From Bradyrhizobium sp. CB2312 (GTDB lineage: Bacteria; Pseudomonadota; Alphaproteobacteria; Rhizobiales; Xanthobacteraceae): DNA of 64,000 nt. Positions 38,880-48,791 of the stretch are shown here, piece after piece; position 1 is the stretch's first letter, and each line of letters begins with the position of its first letter. The DNA lies in assembly GCF_029714425.1 (NCBI RefSeq), contig NZ_CP121668.1:8391501-8455500 (forward strand). The letters run 5' to 3'. Position numbers and translations under genes: made by a program. The notes beneath the pieces were generated by a model. The model saw nothing but the letters and a program-made list of their open reading frames with translations. It was not told where the DNA came from and searched no databases.

Positions 38880-40816
38880 GGCGGCCATCCGACGTGATTG
38901 ATGCCGATCTCGGGTTGAGCGGCGCGTCTATAGCACAGCGTAGCGGCTTCAAGGAACTCGTTGGCCGTGTTGGCCTGAGTGAAGTGGGACTCATCCTGTC
39001 CATCGACGTGACCCGCTTGGCGCGTAATTGTACCGACTGGTATCCGCTCCTGGATATCTGTGGTCTACGTGGCTGCCTGATCGCCGACCGCGATGGTGTC
39101 TATGATCCGGGCACTCCCAACGGTCGGTTGCTTCTCGGGCTGAAGGGTTCGATCTCCGAGCTTGAGCTACATACGATCCGCAGCCGGCTGACCGCCGGCC
39201 TGCTGGCCAAAGCCGAACGCGGTGAACTTGCGGTTATGCTGCCAATCGGGCTGATGCGGGACCCGAGCGGCGTGGTCGTTAAGGATCCCGACATGGCCGT
39301 GCAAGGGCGGCTCGGTCTCGTCTTCCAGTTGTTCCTGCAGCTGCGCAGCGTTGCCAAGGTTATGCGAGCGTTGAACGAGCGTGACCTGGAACTGCCGCGT
39401 CGTGATCGGTATGGCGATTTGTGCTGGACGCGCGCGACGCTGGCTGCTGTCGCGGCGATCTTGAAGAACCCCGCATACGCGGGCGCCTTTGTCTATGGAC
39501 GAACCCGCTTCCGGCCGCCCAGGCGGGAGGGTGCCCTGCCACAAAAGGCTCCGCGGCCGATGGAGGAGTGGCGGATCGTCGTTAAAGATCGATATCCAGC
39601 CTATATCGACTGGCCAATTTATGAAAAAATCCGATCCGTCATCAGAGATAACCGAGCCGAATACATGCGCATCAAAACCCGCGGCGCGCCTCGCAATGGC
39701 GAGCTCCTGCTCCACGGCATTGCCTGGTGCGCACGATGTGGCCATAAGATGTACGTCCGCTACAAGGGCGGCGGCGAGTATGTATGCAATCACCTGCGTA
39801 CCCAGGAAGGTCAGCCAACCTGCCAACACATCCGCGCCGCCCATATCGATGCAGCCGTTGGCGACGCATTCCTAACCGCACTAGCGCCGGCCGAACTCGA
39901 TGCCTTGTCGCGCTCCCGCCGGGTGCAGCAGCAGATGAACAATGCGTTACGCTCCAGTGCAGAGCGAGAGCTCGAGCGCAAGCGGTACACGGCGGCGCTC
40001 GCCGAACGGCAGTTCAACCGAGCTGATCCAGATAATCGGTTGGTCGCCTCGGAACTCGAGCGCCGATGGGAAGCGGCACTAAACGACGTACGCGCCGCCG
40101 AAGAGGCGCTTGCCCGACAGACGCCGTCCAAAGCCATCGCACAAGTGGCCATGAGCAAGGAGCTCAACGACAAGGTCATCAGTCTCACCGGCCGCCTCCC
40201 GCAGATATGGGGTGACGAGACTATCTCGGATGCGCATCGCAAGGCGCTGTTGCGATGTCTTATCGAAAAGGTCGTTCTCGACCGCGGTGAGCGCGACTTG
40301 GCCCTGGCTAGGATCGTCTGGCGGGGAGGCGCTGTGACGGAGCTCGAAGTGAAGATGAGCGTCAACTCCGTCACCAGATTGACGCGAGGCACAGAGATGC
40401 AGGAGCGCCTGCTGACGCTCGCTCGCGACGGCGTCCCAGACGACGAGATCGCCGCAATCCTTACTCGGGAAGGTCACCGCTCTCCCCGTTGCGCCGATAA
40501 GGTGCTGCCTATCACCGTTGGGCGGCTCCGTCGTGCTGCTGCCATCAAGGTCGCTACCCAGCGCAACCGATGGGAGCATGACGTCTCACTCCTCAGCCCG
40601 CCCGAACTGGCCCAAAGGCTCGAGATTCCGGTGAACTGGCTCTATGTACAGATCCGAACCAAGCGTTTGCTGATTGATCGCCAGCCCAGCGGCGCCTATC
40701 TCTTCCCGAATACACCATCCGTTCTTCACGCCATCGGAGACCTTCGAAACCACGTCATTGCACAACTTGATCTAAGAATCTGTCAGCCTAACAAGGAGGG
40801 GCATCAACATGGGTGA
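38728..40816 (+). CDS. Large serine recombinase, module copy 1, with a frameshift
   Basis: The N-terminal 57 codons (38728-38901) carry the catalytic serine motif in VVYIRQSTPHQVVSNQES and stop at a TGA. The long frame resumes one base out of phase at about 38876 and runs 646 codons. It has the rest of the resolvase domain (GLSGASIAQRSGF, LSIDVTRLARNCTDWYPL, GLKGSISELELHTIRSRL), the recombinase domain, and a zinc ribbon (WCARCGHKMYVRYKGGGEYV with later Cys). A single base change would restore one protein of about 700 aa. The family moves or inverts DNA through 2-bp staggered breaks. The shift is present in both copies, so it is inherited or programmed. Confidence 0.8.
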
Positions 40817-41108
40817 TCGAGCAGGTAGCCAAGCTGGACTGGGGTGATTGTCACCACGCCATCAGCCGCGACGGCCACAGGAAGCGGCCGCGCTCCAGCC
40901 GCTTGGCGTAGAGCGACATGCCCAGCCAATCATGCCAAAGGATCTTGATCAGCTTGCCGATCCTGCCACGGACCACATAAAGGTCGCCGCCGTGCGGGTC
41001 TCGCTTGAAGGCTTCCTGCACCAGCAAGCCCAGCGAGTTCATGCCGCGACGCATATCAGTGTGGTCGGTCGCAATCCACACCCGCACGCCCGGAGCAATG
41101 GGTATCAC
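40804..41108 (-). pseudogene. IS66 TnpB (Orf2) with one frameshift
   Basis: MIPIAPGVRVWIATDHTDMR, KIL-WHDWLGMSLYAKRLER and FLWPS are typical TnpB sequence (85 codons). After FLWPS a one-base deletion near 40875 brings an early stop; the other frame continues ADGVVTI-P-QLGYLLDHPC to a TGA at 40804, the same ending as the tnpB at 54291-54596. The 3' end overlaps the recombinase end on the opposite strand. Its body differs clearly from the right-hand TnpB. Confidence 0.8.
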
Positions 41109-41345
41109 CGTAGGCGTCCATCCGCCAGCGCGGCCACGGCGGCCTTCGGCGTCGCCGCGTCGACAGCGCCCGTGATCCGCATCCGAGCCCCGGCCGCAAA
41201 CTCGATCTCGATCGACCCGCCGCTGCTAGCCGGCGCGACTGGACAGGGCGTCGCACCTGCTTCCGCGACCACCATCGCGGGTACGAAGCCAGGGGGATCG
41301 GCGGCATCCTTCGGCTCAGGCCCAAAACGAGCGCCGCCATCGCAG
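41105..41345 (-). pseudogene. IS66 TnpA (Orf1) C-terminal fragment
   Basis: The frame ends GGSIEIEFAAGARMRITGAV then DAATPKAAVAALADGRLR, the standard end of IS66 TnpA, overlapping tnpB by an ATGA. The N-terminal helix-turn-helix half is absent; upstream sequence in the same frame (41346-41617) does not look like TnpA. The left copy of this IS66 has therefore lost its outer end. Confidence 0.75.
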
Positions 41346-41875
41346 CAGCGCGAGCAAAATGGTTGGCAGATCACGGGTACCGAGACCTGCTCGGCGGCGG
41401 AGTTGCGAAATAGCAAGAATCTGCCATCGCGCATCGTGTAGCCGAGAACGAAGTTCTCCAGCCGCAACCCGTGCTCATCGGTGCGAATCGCTTGATGCAC
41501 AATTCGTCTCACCCCTGCAAACCCGAGCTGACAGCTGGCGCGTACCCGTTTGGGATCACAAATAAGGCTTCCTAACCCGCACGCCGGTACCCACGGACTT
41601 TTGCGGATTTGGCCCAATCACCGCGGCGAAGTGGCTTCCGTCAAATTCTCCTACCAGGCCAAGTCGGCAAGCAAGTAGGTCCAAGTTCGCAAAGGGGGCG
41701 CACCGATCTTCCATCGGGCAGCATCCGACGGGCAACTAAGTGGCTGGTGTGGCGTACTGCCTAGCGGTCCTACGGCGACCCGCGTGATAGGCGATCGCGT
41801 GTAGTGGCCAGAGATAGCCAAGGCGTGATCACCGGGCAAGACCTCGCTCGCAGCCTGATCCACGGATTCGTGCTT
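41346..41875. other. Junction region between IS66 remnant and MFS gene
   Basis: About 530 bp with no supported gene. A minus-strand frame (41346-41617) contains RLENFVLGYTMRDGRFLLFR but I cannot assign it. No terminal repeat is evident. Confidence 0.35.
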
Positions 41876-43492
41876 TCAGCGTACCGAGCCGAACGGGCGC
41901 TCTAGCATGCGTCGGACGCGTACGGGCTCAGGACCTATATGGAACGCACTGGCTTGCCGGTCCAGCGCACGTTCCGATTGCGTCGCGCGGTTTCGTTGGC
42001 GCAGGTAATCGAGCCATGTTGGGCAATGATAGCGCTCTGTCCACAGTTCAGGATCTGCAATGTCGCGAGCAATGGACCAGCCATAGGCTCCGTTGCGCTG
42101 CCGAAATAGCTGGACCTCTTGCATCACATTATGGAAGGCGCGTGCATTCTCCTGCAGGACGCGATATTCGATTTCCACTACAAGCGGTCCGCTGCGTCCG
42201 GTCAGCGGCAGGCGAACCTTAGGATCGTCGAGCATCTCGGGCTCTTCGCCTCGCGCGCCGATGCGCGGCATGGGCAGCCAAAGCCCAAGCAGCGGCGAAG
42301 AAAGTAAGAGGGCGGCTGATACTAGGAGAGCCACGTCGACCCCGGCCGCATCTGTCACGTGGCCCCAAGTCCAACTGCCGATAGCAATCCCGCCGGAGCT
42401 AGCGGCCTGATAGGCCGCTAGCGAGCGCCCCGCTACCCAGCGGGGCGCCGAGAGCTGCACGCCAACACTAAAGAGCAACCATATCATCATCCACATGGCG
42501 CCCGCCAACACCAGCGCGATAGCAGTCAAAACTGGCTCGCGGCTGAGCGCCACTCCAGCTATCGCCCCGCCCATCGACACAGCGCAAGCACGGATCGCTG
42601 CCTCGCCGCTCATGCGCTTGCGGACCTCGGTGATGTTGAGCGCCCCGATCACCGCGCCCAGCCCAAAGGCGCTGGCCATCATACCGTATATTTCTGCGCC
42701 TCCATGCAAGAGATCGCGAGCCACTAATGGCAGCAGGGCGATGATAGCGCCTCCGATCAGACCGATGACCATGGAGCGGGTCAGAACGATCTTGATCGGC
42801 GGCGAATTCATAATGTAGCGCAGGCCAGAAACCATTGCGCGAATAAGCGTTTCCGGCGGAAGAGTCGGCGGTTCAGTGATGCGCTTCCAAAGAAACAGCG
42901 CGGCTATTAAGGGTAAATAGAGCAGAGCGTTGAGCGCGAACGCAGCCACCGCGCCCGCGGCAGCAACGACGATGCCGCCAATCGCAGGCCCCACGCTGCG
43001 TGCGATATTATAACTAATACCGTTGAGCGCGACGGCCGCAGGCACGGCTTCGGAGGGCACCTGTTCGTTTACCGAGGCTTGCCAAGCGGGTCCCATCAGA
43101 GCCATGCCAGTCCCGACGGTAAAGCAGAGTGCAAGCAGAATATTCGGCGTGACCATGCTCAACCAGGCGAGCATCGTTAGCGTAGTCGCGGCGGCGAGCG
43201 TGATACCCAGCGACACGAGTGCCACTATGCGCCGGTCATGCATGTCGGCGACCGCACCGGCCGGCATTGAAATCAACATGACCGGCAGCATCAGCGCGGT
43301 CTGCACCAGGGCGACTTTATCGGCCGATGATGTCATCTGTATCATCGCCCAGGCCGCGCCTACGCCCTGAATCAAAATACCAAGATTTGACAGCAGGCTC
43401 GCAAGCCAGATGCGGCGAAATGTTGGAAATCGTAACGGAGCAGTGATCCGATCCGTGGCCAATTCCTGGGCATTGGACAGATCGGTCATCAC
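41876..43492 (-). CDS. MFS transporter with C-terminal soluble domain
   Basis: 538-aa major-facilitator protein of the MFS_3/EntS-like group. About twelve membrane helices cover residues 25-415; the loop after helix 2 reads GAVADMHDRRIVAL, the conserved MFS motif A, and GISYNIARSVGPAIGG is typical of the group. Residues about 440-538 are soluble (VEIEYRVLQENARAFHNVMQ, RDIADPELWTERYHCPTWLD) and resemble a monooxygenase-like dimeric alpha/beta domain seen at the end of some members. The substrate is unknown; it may export a toxic intermediate or the one-carbon product, or be unrelated to the catabolic genes. It is separated from lrp by 0.6 kb. Confidence 0.85.
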   Translation of the reverse strand: MMTDLSNAQELATDRITAPLRFPTFRRIWLASLLSNLGILIQGVGAAWAMIQMTSSADKVALVQTALMLPVMLISMPAGAVADMHDRRIVALVSLGITLAAATTLTMLAWLSMVTPNILLALCFTVGTGMALMGPAWQASVNEQVPSEAVPAAVALNGISYNIARSVGPAIGGIVVAAAGAVAAFALNALLYLPLIAALFLWKRITEPPTLPPETLIRAMVSGLRYIMNSPPIKIVLTRSMVIGLIGGAIIALLPLVARDLLHGGAEIYGMMASAFGLGAVIGALNITEVRKRMSGEAAIRACAVSMGGAIAGVALSREPVLTAIALVLAGAMWMMIWLLFSVGVQLSAPRWVAGRSLAAYQAASSGGIAIGSWTWGHVTDAAGVDVALLVSAALLLSSPLLGLWLPMPRIGARGEEPEMLDDPKVRLPLTGRSGPLVVEIEYRVLQENARAFHNVMQEVQLFRQRNGAYGWSIARDIADPELWTERYHCPTWLDYLRQRNRATQSERALDRQASAFHIGPEPVRVRRMLERPFGSVR

Positions 43493-44111
43493 AGCTCCAA
43501 TCTGGTTTCCGACCTATCAATCCTGACGGGGGTTCGCAGTGACCGATGAGTGCTCGCGGCGCGCTGCTGCCTTAGCGCGTTTCCAACCTTGTCTACTTTG
43601 TAAAGTTTGCCTCTGGAGCGCCCATGGGGCCGATACGCTTGTCGGGACATCCCTCGCAATCGGGGATTCCCATCTCCATCGCCAGACGCTGTCTTTCGGC
43701 ATGAGAAGCTGAGCGGCAGGAAGCCACTGTGATGCCTCACCATTTGGATGAAAACATCGGCCCCAGTGCGTGGATGCGGCGCAAATATTGAGCGTCCCAG
43801 CCAGTTGATGCCGCTCACATTCTGGATGGATATCGTAGACAATATCTCAGTCCTTTAAGACCAGGTCGCGTCTGGGTCGCGCAACTAGGCAATAGACAAT
43901 ACCCGACCTCTTAATCTTCTTTGACACTTTTCATCTAAATTCGGACATCACACCACAGTGAGCGGATGACAGCGTGCAGATTTTGCGCGTCGAACGGTAA
44001 TAGCGAGAAGTTCTCATCATCGCAAAAGTCAATGCATTGCCGCGCTGGTGTTACGCGCGAGTGAGCGATAAGAAAGTGCGCAAACGCAGAGTTCGCCCTT
44101 GAGTAACGCAC
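43493..44111. other. Gap between MFS and Lrp genes
   Basis: About 620 bp. A 117-codon minus frame (43489-43842) has no recognisable domain. The stretch 43900-44060 is AT-richer than its surroundings (for example TTGACACTTTTCATCTAAAT), which could be promoter DNA. Nothing else is seen. Confidence 0.35.
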
Positions 44112-44588
44112 TCACTCCTCGGCAGGCGCCTCAATTGGAACCGCAAAACCCGACTTCACACGGTCCATAATAACCATTGTCTTGACACCCTTAATATCCG
44201 CATTCTCATAAAAGAATCGCCGCGTGAACTGTTCATACTCTTCCATGCTGTGTGCGGTAACGTAGAGGACGAAATCTGAATCGCCGGTCACGTAAAATCC
44301 ATTGACGACCTCGACTGACGATTTGATCGCCTTCTTGAACCTGTCGATAATATCTGAGCGCTCCCGTTCCAGGCTCACCAGCACAAGCATTTGAATAGGT
44401 CTTCCTACGGCCTTCGGAGAGACAATTGAGACATCGGCTTCGATAATGCCTTCCGAGCGGAGCCTCTTCAGCCGTCGTTGACACGCCGTCGCAGAAAGCC
44501 CGGCCAGTTCACCGATCACCTCAGAAGTTAGGCGGTTGTTTTTTTGCACGATCTCCAAGATCCGGGCATCTATTCGATCGTAGTTCAT
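44112..44588 (-). CDS. Lrp/AsnC-family transcriptional regulator
   Basis: 158 aa. An N-terminal winged helix-turn-helix (MNYDRIDARILEIVQKNNRL, SEVIGELAGLSATACQRRLK) is followed by the RAM ligand-binding domain (VNGFYVTGDSDFVLYVTAHS). Lrp/AsnC regulators respond to amino acids and often control the neighbouring catabolic operon. This gene is divergent from the aldehyde-dehydrogenase gene across 157 bp, so it probably senses an amino-acid substrate or product of that pathway. Start ATG 44588 is the residue that opens the conserved domain; the frame extends to 44624. The upstream stretch GAGAGAT is a usable ribosome site. Confidence 0.9.
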   Translation of the reverse strand: MNYDRIDARILEIVQKNNRLTSEVIGELAGLSATACQRRLKRLRSEGIIEADVSIVSPKAVGRPIQMLVLVSLERERSDIIDRFKKAIKSSVEVVNGFYVTGDSDFVLYVTAHSMEEYEQFTRRFFYENADIKGVKTMVIMDRVKSGFAVPIEAPAEE

Positions 44589-44745
44589 GATCTCTCTCCA
44601 GCCTTCAAGTGTGCTTCGCCGCAAAGTGCCTGTGCCATGCAGGAAATCCTCCCGACGGCAGGAAAATGCGATGCAAATCAGTTCGCGACATCAGTATCCT
44701 GATTGCCGAGGCAATTTCAACAAATGACGCGTTTGGACTCCGCCA

Positions 44746-46260
44746 ATGGCCCATCAAATCGTTCGGCACCAAAGTTCGCATTTTGTCGGCCTTGCTACCA
44801 GGCACCTGCAGCGTCTGCGCCGCCGCGACTTCTTGGCGGGGGCGGCGCTGGTCGACGGCCGATGGATCTCTGGCGATCAGCGAGATGTTGTGGCCGATCC
44901 GGCGACGGCCGAAGATATCGCGGATGTTGCTCATTGCTCTGCCGCGGACATGAAGCAGGCGATCGCGGCAGCTGAGCGATCGTTTCCCGCGTGGCGAGAG
45001 CTCTTGCCAGCAAGGCGTGGCGCAATTCTTAGGTCTTGGGCGTCGTTGATGCTGCAGCATTCGGAAGAGTTGGCCATCCTCGTGACGAGCGAGCAAGGCA
45101 AGCCGCTCGCCGAAGCGCGCCAGGAAGTCGCGTACGGTGCAGGATTTCTCGAGTGGTTCGCCGCAGAGGGTGAGCGCGCTTACGGAGAGACTATCCCTAG
45201 CCATAAGCCCGAAAGTCTGCTTTACGTCCGAATGCAGCCGATTGGTGTCGCCGCCGCCATCACTCCGTGGAATTTTCCTGTCGCCATGATCACGCGAAAA
45301 GCTGGGGCTGCTCTTGCGGCCGGATGTCCGATGATCGTGAAACCTGCTCCCGAGACGCCGCTCTCCGCACTCGCCGTCGCTCGGTTGGCTGAACAAGCCG
45401 GAGTTCCGCCTGGCGTTCTTCAAGTGCTTACGGGCAATCCGATCGAGCTTTCGACGCCGCTGTTGCGTGACAAAAGAATACGGGTTCTGTCGTTTACAGG
45501 TTCTACGGAGGTGGGTCGTCGATTACTTGAGGGGGCGTCCGACACTGTTAAAAAGGTGTCGCTGGAACTGGGCGGCCACGCTCCCTTCCTCGTTTTTGAT
45601 GATGTCGACCTTAAGAAGGCGGTCAGGGGTGCAGTGGAGGCGAAATTTGCGACCTCGGGTCAGGATTGCTTGGCCGCCAATCGCATCTACGTCCAAAGAG
45701 GCGTCTACCCTGCTTTTGTCGACGAGTTTGCCGCCTTAATCGCCCAGTTCAAAGTCGGTCACGGTCTAGACCCCGCAACTGAGATAGGCCCAATGACCAA
45801 GTTGGCCGTCGCAAACAAATGCAGGGCCCAAATCGATGATGCGGTAAAAAAGGGCGCGCGGGTTCTCTTCACTCATCACGGCGCGACGCTGGGGGCCAAC
45901 TTTGTACCTCCGACGTTGCTAACCGATGTCACGGAAGAAATGCTCATCGTGCATGAGGAAACATTTGGGCCGGTAGCTGCTGTACTTCCGTTCGATTCCG
46001 AAGAGGAAGTTATCGCCCGCGCCAACGCTAACGAAATGGGGCTGGCGGGATATGTCTACACAGAGAGCCTACGTCGAGGGCTCCGACTGTCCGAGCAACT
46101 CGAGTGCGGCATGATCGGCGTCAATACGGCGTCGTTCACGGGCCCTCCCATTCCCTTCGGCGGTTGGAAACAATCTGGGCTCGGTCGCGAAGGTTCGCGG
46201 CACGGTTTGGCGGAATACATGGAGCTGAAATACGTGTGTTTTGGCGATTTAGCGGCTTAG
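44746..46260 (+). CDS. NAD(P)-dependent aldehyde dehydrogenase (succinate-semialdehyde type)
   Basis: 504-aa ALDH closest in motifs to GabD-type succinate-semialdehyde dehydrogenases. It has PWNFPVAMITRKAGAALAAG, FTGSTEVGRRL, the general-base Glu in LELGGHAPF and the catalytic Cys in SGQDCLAANR (typical proteins have GQTC or GQVC; here an Asp precedes the Cys). The C-terminal PFGGWKQSGLGREGS is standard. The first 30 residues (SSHFVGLATRHLQRLRR) are unusual, so a start further inside is possible. The stop is ten bases before the aminotransferase, with GGAGAAA between. It would oxidise the semialdehyde made by that aminotransferase. Confidence 0.88.
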   Translation: MAHQIVRHQSSHFVGLATRHLQRLRRRDFLAGAALVDGRWISGDQRDVVADPATAEDIADVAHCSAADMKQAIAAAERSFPAWRELLPARRGAILRSWASLMLQHSEELAILVTSEQGKPLAEARQEVAYGAGFLEWFAAEGERAYGETIPSHKPESLLYVRMQPIGVAAAITPWNFPVAMITRKAGAALAAGCPMIVKPAPETPLSALAVARLAEQAGVPPGVLQVLTGNPIELSTPLLRDKRIRVLSFTGSTEVGRRLLEGASDTVKKVSLELGGHAPFLVFDDVDLKKAVRGAVEAKFATSGQDCLAANRIYVQRGVYPAFVDEFAALIAQFKVGHGLDPATEIGPMTKLAVANKCRAQIDDAVKKGARVLFTHHGATLGANFVPPTLLTDVTEEMLIVHEETFGPVAAVLPFDSEEEVIARANANEMGLAGYVYTESLRRGLRLSEQLECGMIGVNTASFTGPPIPFGGWKQSGLGREGSRHGLAEYMELKYVCFGDLAA

Positions 46261-46270
46261 GAGAAACGGT

Positions 46271-47671
46271 ATGATTGATATCAAGGCAATCGCTGAGCTC
46301 GATCGCTCCAGTGTTCTTCATCCTTTCACTCAGCCCAAGGACTTTGCGAAGGGAAAACTCGGTGATCCTACGATCGTCACAGGCGGCCAAGGGATTCGCA
46401 TTCAAGACGCCCAGGGACGTAGTTACATCGATGGTTTTGCCGGGCTCTATTGTGTAAATATCGGCTACGGTCGCACTGAGGTGGCGCAGGCGATCGCCCG
46501 GCAGGCTTACAAGCTCGCATACTACCACACGTATGCGGCACACACGAGTGAAGAGCTGGCGATCCTCGCGGGTCGTCTCGTAGAGATGGCGCCTGGCAAG
46601 CCGAGCAAGGTGTTCTTCGGGCTGTCTGGATCAGACGCCAACGAAACGCAGGCAAAGCTCGTCTGGTACTACAATAATCTGCGCGGGCAGCCGAAGAAGA
46701 AGAAGATTATCTCTCGCGAGCGAGGATACCATGGCTGCTCAGTCATTTCGGGTTCAATGACCGGCATGTCCTTTTATCACGATCACATGGATCTTCCCTT
46801 TCCTGGCATTTTGCATGCCGGCACGCCGCACCATTATTGGGGGGCCGAACCAGGCGAGACACAGGAATCCTTTTCCGGCAGGCGTGCCGCCGAGCTTGAA
46901 CAATTGATTGTGCGAGAGGGGCCGGAAACGGTCGGTGCTTTCATTGCCGAGCCGGTGCTGGGTACTGGCGGGATTACACCGCCTCCCACCGGTTACTGGC
47001 GTGAGATTCAAGCTGTCCTCAAGCGTTACGACGTTCTTCTGATCGCTGACGAGGTGATCTGTGGCTTTGGCCGAACCGGCGCAGACTTCGGAAGTATGCT
47101 CTATGGTATTGAGCCAGACCTGGTAACAGTCGCCAAAGGTCTGACATCCGGCTACGTTCCGCTTTCGGCAGCTATCGTCGGCGAAAAAGTCTACGCGGTT
47201 ATGGAGGAGGCTGCGGATCGTGTCGGCGCGTTTTCGCACGGTTATACCTATTCCGGCCATCCGATTGCTGCCGCTGCTGCCAACGCAGTTCTCGACATTG
47301 TCAAAACAGAGCGGCTAACCGACCGCGCGAGGATCGTCGGATCCCACTTCCATCGTCGACTGAAGGAGCGTTTTGCTCAGATGGAGATCGTTGGGGAGGT
47401 TCGAGGTGTCGGCTTACTCGGCGCAATAGAGTTCGTTGCGGATCGTCAGACGAAACGGCGCTTTGACCCTGCGCTCAAGGTCGGGCCGCGCATTTCCAAG
47501 GCTGCTCGTGATCGTGGACTCATTGTACGAGCAATGCCGCATGGAGACATTCTGGGATTTGCTCCGCCTCTTGTTGTAACCGAGTCTGAGATAGACGAGA
47601 TCGTTGATCTGGCCTATCAGGCGACCAAGCAAGTCATGGACGAACTTGCGAAAGAGTCAGCAATCGCTTGA
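46271..47671 (+). CDS. Class III omega-aminotransferase (GABA/polyamine:pyruvate type)
   Basis: 466-aa PLP enzyme. It has the N-terminal SVLHPFTQPKDFA, the PLP-phosphate loop GLSGSDANETQAKL, RGYHGCSVISGSMTG, the Asp in LLIADEVICGFGRTG and the Schiff-base Lys in VTVAKGLTSGYVPLSA. These features match the SpuC/GABA-pyruvate group. In this context it would convert an omega-amino acid such as GABA to its semialdehyde, passing it to the dehydrogenase encoded 10 bp upstream. The substrate is inferred, not proven: beta-alanine and putrescine are alternatives. Confidence 0.88.
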   Translation: MIDIKAIAELDRSSVLHPFTQPKDFAKGKLGDPTIVTGGQGIRIQDAQGRSYIDGFAGLYCVNIGYGRTEVAQAIARQAYKLAYYHTYAAHTSEELAILAGRLVEMAPGKPSKVFFGLSGSDANETQAKLVWYYNNLRGQPKKKKIISRERGYHGCSVISGSMTGMSFYHDHMDLPFPGILHAGTPHHYWGAEPGETQESFSGRRAAELEQLIVREGPETVGAFIAEPVLGTGGITPPPTGYWREIQAVLKRYDVLLIADEVICGFGRTGADFGSMLYGIEPDLVTVAKGLTSGYVPLSAAIVGEKVYAVMEEAADRVGAFSHGYTYSGHPIAAAAANAVLDIVKTERLTDRARIVGSHFHRRLKERFAQMEIVGEVRGVGLLGAIEFVADRQTKRRFDPALKVGPRISKAARDRGLIVRAMPHGDILGFAPPLVVTESEIDEIVDLAYQATKQVMDELAKESAIA

Positions 47672-47834
47672 ATGTGCAGACCAGTGCGGCGCAGTCAACG
47701 CCAAACACGCAAGATATAGGCGCCTTTCCCCTGCTGATGAGTTGCGAGGGCCGATCGAAAGAATGCGGCCCGCGAATCCTTTGGCGTGTTGTTGCAGCGT
47801 CAAGCCTCGTCGCATCACATCTCTAGACATAATC
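47672..47834. other. Short gap before folD
   Basis: 163 bp between the aminotransferase stop and folD. No clear promoter or terminator. The folD frame stays open into this gap, but the conserved protein begins at 47835. Confidence 0.3.
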
Positions 47835-48791
47835 ATGAGTGCTATCCGAATTGACGGAAAGGCCATCGCTGAGATCCTGCGCGCTCGCATTGCGCGAGAG
47901 GTGGCGTTGCTCCAGGCCGAGTACAACGTCACGCCAGCATTGGCCGTGGTGCTGGTCGGCAAAGACCCGGCAAGTTCGGTTTATGTGAAGACCAAAGCCA
48001 AACAGGCTCAAACCGTAGGCATCAAGTCGCAACAATTCCTGCTGCCAAGCAATGTCGATGAAGCCGTATTGCTGGATTTGATCGGCCGGCTCAATGCCGA
48101 CGATTCCATTGATGGCATCCTCGTTCAGCTTCCGCTGCCCGGACACATCGATCGCTGGCGCGTGCTGGAGGCCATCGATCCGGCTAAGGACGTAGACGGC
48201 TTCCATCCCTACAACGTGGGACGATTGTCCGCGGGTCGACCAGCGCTCGCTCCTTGCACTCCACTGGGAGTGACCCATCTGATTAAGACAGTCGCGAGCG
48301 ACCTGAATGGGCTTGACGTTGTCGTCATAGGTCGCTCGAATATCGTCGGAAAACCTTTGGCAGTTTTGCTCGGCGATGCCGGATGTACCGTGACAGGTGC
48401 GCAGCTGCAGACGCGAAACCTGCCGGACCTCTGTAGAAAGGCTGATATTGTTGTTGCTGCGGCCGGTTGTGCAGGACTGGTCCGCGGCGATTGGCTTAAA
48501 CCAGGTGTGGTTGTCATCGATGTTGGAATCAATCGTGCGATCGATACGACTGGAACTGTCAGGCTTGTGGGGGACGTTGCTTTCGCCGAAGCGAGCACGC
48601 GCGCGAGCTACATAACTCCGGTGCCTGGCGGTGTTGGGCCCATGACCGTCGCCTATTTGCTCGCAAACACAGTTAATGCGGCAGTTTCTCGGCGAGGCTT
48701 GTCGTTGGTGCTCAATCCCGAGGTCGGCCACGTTTTGCCATCATCCACGGGAGTGGCGCTCGAGCACGTCGATCTGCAGCGGGCAACTTAG
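47835..48791 (+). CDS. folD: FolD, methylene-THF dehydrogenase/methenyl-THF cyclohydrolase
   Basis: 318-aa bifunctional enzyme that oxidises 5,10-methylene-THF to 10-formyl-THF. It has the active-site segment SSVYVKTKAKQAQTVGI with the Tyr and Lys, ILVQLPLPGHID, KDVDGFHPYNVGRL, the Rossmann motif VVIGRSNIVGKPLAVLL and the C-terminal TPVPGGVGPMTVAYLLANT. About 20 extra residues follow the usual end. It sits between an aminotransferase and a demethylating flavoenzyme, so it probably processes the one-carbon unit from demethylation rather than serving housekeeping. Confidence 0.93.
   Translation: MSAIRIDGKAIAEILRARIAREVALLQAEYNVTPALAVVLVGKDPASSVYVKTKAKQAQTVGIKSQQFLLPSNVDEAVLLDLIGRLNADDSIDGILVQLPLPGHIDRWRVLEAIDPAKDVDGFHPYNVGRLSAGRPALAPCTPLGVTHLIKTVASDLNGLDVVVIGRSNIVGKPLAVLLGDAGCTVTGAQLQTRNLPDLCRKADIVVAAAGCAGLVRGDWLKPGVVVIDVGINRAIDTTGTVRLVGDVAFAEASTRASYITPVPGGVGPMTVAYLLANTVNAAVSRRGLSLVLNPEVGHVLPSSTGVALEHVDLQRAT

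Larger units (their letters stand above)
37450..40829 (+). repeat. Left arm of 3.38-kb inverted repeat
   Basis: This segment is repeated in opposite orientation at 54571-57950 (paired coordinates sum to 95400). All ORFs in it (partial tnpC, DUF5372-like, recombinase) are identical in protein sequence to those in the other arm. The outer limit is the group II intron insertion (37449/37450); the inner limit lies in the last codons of tnpB. Confidence 0.9.

Noticed and set aside
44605..45423. 272-codon minus-strand ORF opposite the aldehyde dehydrogenase
   Set aside because: It is a shadow of the ALDH coding frame and has no domain.
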